Positions 1-5,346 of a stretch of DNA of 7,281 nucleotides are shown here, piece after piece (within the stretch, counting starts at the first letter, position 1; each line of letters starts with the position of its first letter). Source of the stretch: Legionellaceae bacterium (lineage in GTDB: Bacteria; Pseudomonadota; Gammaproteobacteria; Legionellales; Legionellaceae); the NCBI GenBank assembly GCA_947473535.1, contig CANJFK010000040.1, positions 1-7,281 of the forward strand, read 5' to 3'. The notes beneath the pieces are model-generated. The model worked only from the letters and a program-made list of their open reading frames with translations. It had not been told where the DNA came from and made no database searches. A program made the position numbers and the translations under genes.

Positions 1-1
1 A

Positions 2-1117
2 AAAAACAAGGCATTGCCTTTTTTTCATGGTCGGTTTCTTGACGATATCGCTTATGATGAAAGTGAATACGCGCAACACGCAGCACAGATGTGCGGCGCT
101 CAGCTGCATGTTCGAGATATTACGGCGCATGATTTCGAAACCCATTTTAACAAAATCATTTATCACATGGATTTTCCCGTTGCAGGCCCCGGTGTTTTTC
201 CACAATACATGGTGTCAGAGATGGCCTCCAAACATGTTAAAGTGGTATTGGGAGGACAAGGAGGAGATGAAATATTTGGTGGCTACGCCAGGTACGTAAT
301 TGCTTATTTTGAGCAATGCATCAAGGCTGCCATTGAAGGTAACTATAAAAAAGGTAATTTTGTTGTTACTGCGGAATCCATTATTCCTAATCTCGAAGTG
401 TTAAATGCTTACAAACCTTTACTGCAACGTTTTTGGCGTCAGGGTTTGTTTGAACCGTTGGAAAAACGGTATTTTTCTTTAATTGATCGCGGAATGGATT
501 TAGATGGGGAGGTGTTATTGACACCAGGTGAGCAAAAACATGTCTACCAGCAATTCCTTGATGTATTCAATGCCGCAAAATTTGAGAAAGCGGAGTCCTA
601 TTTTGATAGTATGACTCATTTTGATTTCAAATGCTTGCTGCCCAGTTTGTTGCACGTTGAAGACAGGGTAAGCATGGCTCATGGACTTGAGGCAAGAGTT
701 CCTTTTCTCTACCATCCGTTAATTGAGTTTGTTGCGACGGTACCTGCAAATATAAAATTTACTGATGGGAAGATGAAACATCTGCTTAAGCAAACCTTTG
801 GGAAAGTTTTACCCTCACAAGTGCTTAATCGAAAAGATAAGATGGGTTTTCCTGTTCCATTAAGCGAGTGGATGCAGGCAGATTTGAAAGAATATGTACT
901 TGATATATTGCACTCTGGTTTGAGAAGACAAGATAATTTCATCGATTATAAAAAAATAATTGATAATATAGGTAATACTGGCAAATTTAGTCGTAAAGTT
1001 TGGGGATTTTTGTGTTATGAAATTTGGCAACAAGAGTTTCATGATCAGTCCCATAAATTCAGATCATTATTAACGACTGTAGATGTACCCTACACAGATG
1101 AGTTGTTGGTTTCGTAG
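2..1117 (+). CDS. Asparagine-synthase-family amidotransferase, C-terminal part (5' end outside window)
   Basis: The frame is open to the left edge, so the gene is partial. About 371 codons are visible of a family usually about 600-640 residues long; the N-terminal class II glutaminase domain (catalytic Cys) and the SGGxDS ATP loop must lie upstream. What remains is the rest of the asparagine synthase domain (PF00733/AsnB type). The GGQGGDEIFGGY motif is at nt 251-286. The EDRVSMAHGLEARVPF block is at nt 659-706, and the basic RKDKMGFPVP segment at about nt 830-859. The family transfers glutamine-derived ammonia to an ATP-activated carboxylate. In polysaccharide loci (WbpS of Pseudomonas O6, WbtH of Francisella) such proteins are linked to amidation of uronic acids. 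Next to uronic-acid sugar genes, a uronamide role is more likely than asparagine supply, but this is inference. The next gene starts 46 nt downstream. Confidence 0.92.
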   Translation, partial: KNKALPFFHGRFLDDIAYDESEYAQHAAQMCGAQLHVRDITAHDFETHFNKIIYHMDFPVAGPGVFPQYMVSEMASKHVKVVLGGQGGDEIFGGYARYVIAYFEQCIKAAIEGNYKKGNFVVTAESIIPNLEVLNAYKPLLQRFWRQGLFEPLEKRYFSLIDRGMDLDGEVLLTPGEQKHVYQQFLDVFNAAKFEKAESYFDSMTHFDFKCLLPSLLHVEDRVSMAHGLEARVPFLYHPLIEFVATVPANIKFTDGKMKHLLKQTFGKVLPSQVLNRKDKMGFPVPLSEWMQADLKEYVLDILHSGLRRQDNFIDYKKIIDNIGNTGKFSRKVWGFLCYEIWQQEFHDQSHKFRSLLTTVDVPYTDELLVS

Positions 1118-1163
1118 CATCTGTGCAAGGTACAAATCCATTCTTAACGTAGGAGTATAACGA

Positions 1164-2108
1164 ATGAGAGTTTTGATTACCGGTGGTTCAGGTTTTGTTG
1201 GGTCACACTTAGCCGATCGATTATTAGCAAGAAATGATCATGTTTTGGTTATTGATAATTTTACAACGGGACGACGAGACAATTTAAAGCCACACCGTAA
1301 TTTAGAAGTAATCGAAGAATCAATTGCTAATACGGCAGCAATGGACCGTATTTTTACAGCATTTAAGCCGGATGTTGTTGTGCACGCCGCCGCATCTTAT
1401 AAAGATCCTGATAATTGGGTCGAGGACTGTCAAACAAATGTTCTTGGTACGGTGAATGTTTTGTCTGCCACTAAAAAAGCGGGTTGTAAACGCATTATTT
1501 ATTTTCAAACAGCACTCTGTTACGGATTAAACCCTAAAGAGCAGCCTGTTTCTTTGACTCATCATTTTGATTCACGCGGTAGTAGTTATGCCATAAGTAA
1601 AACTGCTGCTGAACATTATGTTGAATTATCTGGCTTGGACTTTATTTCATTCCGTTTAGCTAATGCATACGGGCCTCGAAATATTAGTGGGCCGCTTCCT
1701 ACGTTTTATCAGCGTCTGACCACCAATAAAGCTTGCTTTGTTATGGATACGCGACGTGACTTTATCTATATTCAAGATTTAGTTGATTGTGTCCAATCTG
1801 CACTTGACGGTAAAGGAGCTGGTTATTATCATATTTCTTCAGGTAGCGACTTCTCTATCAAAGAATTATTTGATGCAACACTTGCTGCATTAAATGTAAC
1901 GTTAGATAAAGACGTCGAAGTTCGACCACGTCATCCTGATGATGCGTTTACTATACTGTTGGACCCATCACGTACAAATAAAGATTTTGCATGGCACGTC
2001 AAAACGCCATTGGTTGTGGGTGTTAAAGCTGCAATTGAGTATTATCAACAATGTGGTATTGAACAGACATATACCCACCTCCGAGCAGCGGAAACTGAGC
2101 ATGCTTAA
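1164..2108 (+). CDS. NAD-dependent extended-SDR sugar-nucleotide epimerase/dehydratase, WbmG/WbmH type
   Basis: 314 aa, full length for an extended SDR. The N-terminal Rossmann motif is G7-x-x-G10-x-x-G13, with acidic D31 at the end of beta-2, which favours NAD over NADP. The catalytic region has T116 in FQTALCYG (in place of the usual Ser) and the Y142-x-x-x-K146 pair (YAISK). Other landmarks are AASYKDP at 75-82 and GPRNISGPLP at 170-179. The start is supported by AGGAG at 1151-1155, 8 nt before the ATG. From memory, the protein closely resembles the Bordetella O-antigen SDRs WbmG and WbmH (paralogues of each other), perhaps nearer WbmH; I cannot decide between them without an alignment. 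It presumably epimerises a UDP-2,3-diacetamido uronic acid in the cytoplasm. C119 in the catalytic loop could be an acid/base residue. Generic annotation would be NAD-dependent epimerase/dehydratase. Confidence 0.86.
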   Translation: MRVLITGGSGFVGSHLADRLLARNDHVLVIDNFTTGRRDNLKPHRNLEVIEESIANTAAMDRIFTAFKPDVVVHAAASYKDPDNWVEDCQTNVLGTVNVLSATKKAGCKRIIYFQTALCYGLNPKEQPVSLTHHFDSRGSSYAISKTAAEHYVELSGLDFISFRLANAYGPRNISGPLPTFYQRLTTNKACFVMDTRRDFIYIQDLVDCVQSALDGKGAGYYHISSGSDFSIKELFDATLAALNVTLDKDVEVRPRHPDDAFTILLDPSRTNKDFAWHVKTPLVVGVKAAIEYYQQCGIEQTYTHLRAAETEHA

Positions 2109-2112
2109 TTGA

Positions 2113-2213
2113 TTTTTGTTCATTATTTTTGGTCAATCTCAGCGCTCACGACGTCATGCGCTTTGTTCGCGAAACGTCGTGATCCTGATTATAACCGAAA
2201 CGATGAGCAAAAA
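2113..2213. repeat. Degenerate palindromic element, probable decayed MITE relative
   Basis: This fills most of the 138-nt spacer between the two SDR genes. The left arm (from 2113, reading TTTTTGTTCATTATTTTTGG) and the reverse complement of the right arm (2193-2213, TTTTTGCTCATCGTTTCGG) match imperfectly, differing mainly by T/C and A/G transitions. Inside is a perfect 9-bp stem, TCACGACGT (2146-2154) with ACGTCGTGA (2174-2182), around a 19-nt loop. Both outer arms resemble the terminal repeat of the element at 5084-5229 (TTGTTCATCGTTTTGGCC), although the cores differ. No convincing target duplication is visible. No T-run follows the inner stem, so it is not an intrinsic terminator. It could be a decayed copy of the same repeat family, or a remnant carrying a stem-loop. 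Confidence 0.55.
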
Positions 2214-2234
2214 TGATTGTCATGTACAAAGGAT

Positions 2235-2239
2235 GAGGA
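2235..2239 (+). promoter_or_regulatory. Ribosome binding site fixing the wbmF start
   Basis: GAGGA lies 7 nt before the ATG at 2247. An in-frame upstream TTG at 2217 would add 10 residues (SCTKDEEDK-like, not family-like) and would place this Shine-Dalgarno inside the gene. The ATG at 2247 is therefore preferred. Confidence 0.75.
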
Positions 2240-2246
2240 AGATAAG

Positions 2247-3305
2247 ATGTCTGATTTTTTGGGAAAAAAAATACTCGTCGTTGGTGGCGCAGGATTTGTT
2301 GGAAGTAATTTAACAAATACATTATTAAAAAATAATGCGCGACAGGTCATCGTGGTTGATAATTTGTTATCGGCAGATATTTCTCAGGTGGCTACACATG
2401 ATAGTTTGAATTTTATTAATAGTTCAATTACGGACGACAAAATTCTGTACCAACTACCTGACGATCTAGATTATGTTTTTCATTTGTCGACTTATCATGG
2501 CAACCAAAGTTCAATCGAAGATCCATTAAAAGATCATGAAAACAACACATTGACGAGTTTGAAACTATTTGACAGGATCAGCAAATTTAAATCGCTGCAA
2601 AAAGTAATCTATTCATCTGCAGGTTGTACGGTCGCCAAAAAAACGTTTGATCATGCTGAAGCAACCGTTGAACAAGAGGATGTGTCGTTATATCTAGATA
2701 GTCCCTACCAAATGTCTAAAATATTTGGTGAGTTTTACGGTAACTATTACTTTATGCGTTATGGTATGCCCTTTGTAAAAGCGCGGTTCCAAAACGTATA
2801 TGGCCCCGGTGAGATTTTAGGCGCCGGCGAGTGGCGTGGAAATATCAATACTATTTGGCGGAATGTTACACCCACATTTATTTTCAAAGCGCTACATCAT
2901 CAACCACTGCCGTTAGAAAATGATGGCATTGCTACGCGTGACTTTATTTATGTCGATGATATTGTAGCTGGGCTTATTGCCTGTGCCTTGAGAGGTAAAT
3001 CGGGTGGTGTATATAATATCGCATCTGGCGTTGAAACCTCCATTCGAGAATTAGCAATAATGATTAATGAGATCGCAGGCAATACAGCTGATATGAATAC
3101 TCAGCCAGCACGTGTTTGGGATCGCTCAGGTAAACGTCATGGTGATACGGTAAAATCTAAAAATGAGCTAGGTTTTAAAGCTACTATTTCTCTGCCCGAA
3201 GGTTTGAAAAAAACCATCGACTGGTCAAAAGAAAATATGGATGTAATTAAGCGTTGCATGCGATCTCATGAGCGTTATGCGCCGGATTTAAAACAATTTT
3301 ATTAA
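2247..3305 (+). CDS. wbmF: NAD-dependent extended-SDR epimerase, WbmF type
   Basis: 352 aa from the ATG at 2247, chosen for its Shine-Dalgarno. The Rossmann motif is G13-x-x-G16-x-x-G19 with D38 after beta-2 (VVDN). The catalytic residues are S123/S124 in YSSAGC and the Y164-x-x-x-K168 pair (YQMSK). HGNQSSIEDP (84-93), FQNVYGPGEILGAGEWRG (181-198) and NVTPTFIFKAL (206-216) strongly recall WbmF of the Bordetella O-antigen cluster as I remember it. The GP...W(R)G segment and the SSAxC loop (C127) also recall GDP-mannose 3,5-epimerase (SSAC...GPFGTWKGG). A C3/C5 epimerase acting on a UDP-diacetamido-mannuronic acid is therefore a reasonable guess. The reaction is inferred, not shown. The next gene's Shine-Dalgarno overlaps this stop codon, so translation is probably coupled. 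Confidence 0.86.
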   Translation: MSDFLGKKILVVGGAGFVGSNLTNTLLKNNARQVIVVDNLLSADISQVATHDSLNFINSSITDDKILYQLPDDLDYVFHLSTYHGNQSSIEDPLKDHENNTLTSLKLFDRISKFKSLQKVIYSSAGCTVAKKTFDHAEATVEQEDVSLYLDSPYQMSKIFGEFYGNYYFMRYGMPFVKARFQNVYGPGEILGAGEWRGNINTIWRNVTPTFIFKALHHQPLPLENDGIATRDFIYVDDIVAGLIACALRGKSGGVYNIASGVETSIRELAIMINEIAGNTADMNTQPARVWDRSGKRHGDTVKSKNELGFKATISLPEGLKKTIDWSKENMDVIKRCMRSHERYAPDLKQFY

Positions 3306-3308
3306 GGA
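3304..3308 (+). promoter_or_regulatory. Ribosome binding site fixing the wbpE start
   Basis: AAGGA overlaps the wbmF TAA. It is 9 nt before the ATG at 3318 but only 3 nt before the in-frame ATG at 3312. The 3318 start also gives an MQFIDLKTQ N-terminus, as is normal in the WbpE/WlbC family. The alternative start adds only Met-Asp. Confidence 0.65.
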
Positions 3309-3317
3309 TTAATGGAT

Positions 3318-4427
3318 ATGCAATTTATTGACTTAAAAACGCAGTCAGATCGTATTGAAGATCGTCTGTTTGCTCGATTTAAAGCGGTATTAAATCATGG
3401 TGCTTATATTATGGGCCCAGAAATAGCTGAAATTGAACAGGTGCTAGCTGAATTTGTTGGTGTTGAGCATGCTTTAACCGTTGCCAGTGGTACGGATGCG
3501 TTGCTTATTGCTCTGATGGCACTTGGCGTCGGTGCCGGTGATGAAGTTATTACGACTCCGTTTAGTTTTTTTGCAACAGCAGAAGTGATAGCACTGTTGG
3601 GTGCAGTACCTGTGTTTGTTGATATTGATAAAGATACATACAATATTGATGCGAGCCTTATCGAGGCAGCCATTACAAATAAAACGAAAGCGATAATGCC
3701 TGTTAGTATCTACGGCCAATGCGTGGATTTTGATGAAATTAACGTCATTGCTAAAAAATATAATCTACCGGTCATTGAAGATGGTGCTCAGAGTTTTGGT
3801 GCTACTTACAAAAACCGCAAGTCATGCGGAATAACGACGATTGGTTGCACTAGCTTTTTCCCATCAAAACCATTGGGTTGCTATGGCGATGGTGGCGCTT
3901 GTTTTACAAATGATGCAGAGTTGGCAACCAGAATGCAAGAAATTCGTATACATGGTCAATCCAAACGTTATTACCACACTAGACTGGGTGTTAATGGACG
4001 GTTTGATACAATTCAAGCGGCATTTTTATTGGAAAAAATGGCCATTTTTCCTGAAGAAATTCAATTAAGGCAGCAGGCGGCGGATAGATATAAGCAATTA
4101 TTGCCAACCTATGTGAAAAAACCAACGATTAAACATCATAATACAAGTGTGTTTGCACAATATACAATTGAAGTCTCCGATCGCGATGAAGTCCAAACTA
4201 AATTACAACAACTTGGTATTCCGACGGCAATTCATTATCCAGTTGGGTTGCATAAACAGCCAATTTTCAAAGACCTTTACCCAGGCATGCAATCGTTTCC
4301 AATTTCAGAACGAGCCGCAAGTCGCGTGATGAGTATTCCAATGCATCCGTATTTAACGCTTGCAGATCAACAAAAAGTTGCACACGCGTTACATGAGGTA
4401 TTGGTTGAGGATAATGTGTTCATCTAA
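3318..4427 (+). CDS. wbpE: UDP-2-acetamido-2-deoxy-3-keto-uronate 3-aminotransferase, WbpE/WlbC (PLP, DegT/DnrJ/EryC1/StrS family)
   Basis: 369 aa, the usual length. This is a fold-type I PLP aminotransferase of the DegT/DnrJ/EryC1/StrS family. It moves an amino group from glutamate to C3 of UDP-2-acetamido-2-deoxy-ribo-hexuluronate, giving UDP-GlcNAc3NA (EC 2.6.1.98). Visible landmarks are SGTDAL at 57-62 (phosphate binding), EDGAQSFGA at 154-162 with D155 and Q158 for the cofactor ring, and the Schiff-base lysine K184 in FFPSKPLGCYGDGG (180-193). GVNGRFDTIQAA is at 224-235. The FFPSKPLGCYGDGG and YGQCVDFD stretches favour WbpE/WlbC over other family members such as ArnB or FdtB. An alternative start at 3312 adds two residues. 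Its ketone substrate needs a WbpB/WlbA dehydrogenase, which is not in the window. The acetyltransferase for the next step follows after 12 nt. Confidence 0.93.
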   Translation: MQFIDLKTQSDRIEDRLFARFKAVLNHGAYIMGPEIAEIEQVLAEFVGVEHALTVASGTDALLIALMALGVGAGDEVITTPFSFFATAEVIALLGAVPVFVDIDKDTYNIDASLIEAAITNKTKAIMPVSIYGQCVDFDEINVIAKKYNLPVIEDGAQSFGATYKNRKSCGITTIGCTSFFPSKPLGCYGDGGACFTNDAELATRMQEIRIHGQSKRYYHTRLGVNGRFDTIQAAFLLEKMAIFPEEIQLRQQAADRYKQLLPTYVKKPTIKHHNTSVFAQYTIEVSDRDEVQTKLQQLGIPTAIHYPVGLHKQPIFKDLYPGMQSFPISERAASRVMSIPMHPYLTLADQQKVAHALHEVLVEDNVFI

Positions 4428-4439
4428 TAAAGGAATATA

Positions 4440-5045
4440 ATGAAATTGTATGTGGCTCATGAAACGGCGATCGTTGATGAAGGTGCAGAAATTGGCGCTA
4501 ATACGCGTATATGGCATTGGGTGCATATTAGTGCAGGTGCTCGTATTGGGGAGCACTGTAGTTTCGGTCAGAATGTCTATGTTGGTAATAAAGTTTTGAT
4601 TGGTAATAATGTTAAAGTTCAAAACAACGTATCAGTATACGACAATGTGACGCTTGAGGACGACGTATTCTGCGGCCCTAGCATGGTATTCACCAATGTT
4701 TATAACCCTCGCTCGGCGGTAACACGCAAAGACGAGTATCGGAGTACGTTGGTCAAACGTGGTGCAACGTTAGGTGCAAATTGCACTATCGTTTGTGGCG
4801 TGACAATAGGACAGCATGCCTTCATTGGTGCTGGAGCAGTTGTTAACCAAGATGTCCCAGATTTTGCACTCATGGCTGGGGTACCTGCTCGGCAAATTGG
4901 CTGGATGGGGCGGTTCGGTGAACGTCTTGAGTTTAAACCACAAGCTGATGGCTCGTTCATGGCTATATGTGAACAAACAGGTGATTGCCATATACAAACG
5001 ACTGACAAAAAAGTAACTATCGTTCCTGAGCTAGCTGCTGTTTAA
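4440..5045 (+). CDS. wbpD: UDP-2-acetamido-3-amino-2,3-dideoxyglucuronate N-acetyltransferase, WbpD/WlbB
   Basis: 201 aa, cytoplasmic, built largely of left-handed beta-helix hexapeptide repeats (for example residues 12-75 and 108-135), so probably trimeric. It acetylates the 3-amino group of UDP-GlcNAc3NA with acetyl-CoA to give UDP-GlcNAc3NAcA (EC 2.3.1.201). Diagnostic stretches are [15 protein letters not shown] (78-92), [14 protein letters not shown] (111-124) and [11 protein letters not shown] (146-156). N86 in VFTN is the likely counterpart of the catalytic Asn reported for WlbB. The C-terminal tail keeps the CxxTG pattern (C167-G171) seen in WbpD proteins. AAGGA at 4430-4434 lies 5 nt before the ATG. 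It follows wbpE with a 12-nt gap and is the last gene before the non-coding block and terminator. Confidence 0.93.
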   Translation: MKLYVAHETAIVDEGAEIGANTRIWHWVHISAGARIGEHCSFGQNVYVGNKVLIGNNVKVQNNVSVYDNVTLEDDVFCGPSMVFTNVYNPRSAVTRKDEYRSTLVKRGATLGANCTIVCGVTIGQHAFIGAGAVVNQDVPDFALMAGVPARQIGWMGRFGERLEFKPQADGSFMAICEQTGDCHIQTTDKKVTIVPELAAV

Positions 5046-5074
5046 TTTGGCCGTAATTTTCATCGTGATTCTTA

Positions 5075-5083
5075 ATTTACACG
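5075..5083 (+). repeat. Left target-site duplication of the MITE-like element
   Basis: ATTTACACG directly abuts the left terminal inverted repeat. The identical 9-mer recurs at 5231-5239, one base after the right terminal repeat. Counting that base, the flanks agree in 9 of 10 positions. Confidence 0.7.
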
Positions 5084-5229
5084 GCCTTGTTCATCGTTTT
5101 GGCCACTTTGTCTTTCCCGCGAAGGCGGGAATCCATTCCTACACTGGCTCCCAGCTTGTTGCAGCGATGGATCCCCGCCTTCGCGGGAAAGACATTTTTC
5201 GGTGATTTGGCCAAAACGATGAACAAGGC
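5084..5229. mobile_element. MITE-like non-autonomous element, 146 bp, with 22-bp perfect terminal inverted repeats
   Basis: The ends are perfect 22-bp inverted repeats at 5084-5105 (GCCTTGTTCATCGTTTTGG then CCA) and 5208-5229. They are flanked by a 9-bp direct repeat. Nested inside is a second inverted repeat, 5110-5136 with 5167-5193, matching 26 of 27 positions. Each inner arm is itself a small hairpin around CCCGCGAAGGCGGG, the widespread proteobacterial REP/dRS3-like palindrome that reads FPRRRES when translated. The central loop (5137-5166) holds a small CTGG/CCAG stem. The whole can fold into one long hairpin of about 48 pairs. There is no transposase, so it must have been moved in trans; I do not recognise the transposase family. 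It sits just upstream of a terminator, which the direct repeats imply was already there. Confidence 0.8.
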
Positions 5230-5230
5230 T

Positions 5231-5239
5231 ATTTACACG
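5231..5239 (+). repeat. Right target-site duplication of the MITE-like element
   Basis: Second copy of ATTTACACG, separated from the right terminal repeat by a single T (5230) and immediately followed by the terminator stem. It matches 5075-5083 exactly. Confidence 0.7.
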
Positions 5240-5283
5240 AACACTGTATTCCTCGCAAAGGCTGGGAATACAGTGTTTTTTTT
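5240..5283 (+). terminator. Rho-independent terminator after wbpD
   Basis: A perfect 13-bp stem, AACACTGTATTCC (5240-5252) with GGAATACAGTGTT (5265-5277), closes a 12-nt loop and runs into eight Ts (5276-5283). This is the classic intrinsic-terminator shape for + strand transcription. It would end transcripts from the amidotransferase-to-wbpD group. The duplicated target site shows that the MITE-like element inserted just in front of it. Confidence 0.82.
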
Positions 5284-5346
5284 AGCGGGACGCTGGTTAC
5301 GCCCGTTTAAGTTATACGTTAACGTTCTTCAATCCAAGGAATTATT

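Larger units (their letters stand above)
5046..5346. other. 301-base non-coding block between wbpD and wbpI
   Basis: No credible gene. From left to right it holds 29 bases of plain AT-rich sequence, one copy of a 9-bp direct repeat, a MITE-like palindromic element, the second copy of the direct repeat, a rho-independent terminator, and about 63 bases up to the wbpI start. In those last 63 bases I see only the wbpI Shine-Dalgarno (AAGGA, 5336-5340) and no convincing -35/-10 pair, although wbpI would need a promoter if the terminator is efficient. Confidence 0.8.

Noticed and set aside
2187..2196. TATAAC as a -10 box before wbmF
   Set aside because: No -35 hexamer at suitable spacing; the nearest TTGTTC is about 21 bases away. 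The sequence is part of the degenerate repeat.
2217..2246. TTG start giving a 10-residue longer WbmF-like protein
   Set aside because: The ATG at 2247 has a well-placed GAGGA and gives a family-like N-terminus.
2116..2313. A 65-codon open frame across the spacer into wbmF
   Set aside because: It runs through the degenerate palindrome and overlaps wbmF out of frame, with no family-like sequence.
3404..3719. Antisense open frames opposite wbpE
   Set aside because: They lie wholly opposite a strongly conserved gene, have low-complexity products and no ribosome binding site.
4700..5008. A 102-codon antisense open frame opposite wbpD
   Set aside because: Shadow of the hexapeptide-repeat gene on the other strand; no recognisable protein features.
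5049..5086. Inverted repeat GGCCGT/ACGGCC before the element
   Set aside because: Only 6 bp, and the right half is created by the junction of the target site with the element end, so it is likely a coincidence.
5316..5325. Palindrome ACGTTAACGT as a possible operator upstream of wbpI
   Set aside because: 10-bp palindromes are expected several times by chance in a window this long, and no promoter elements sit around it.
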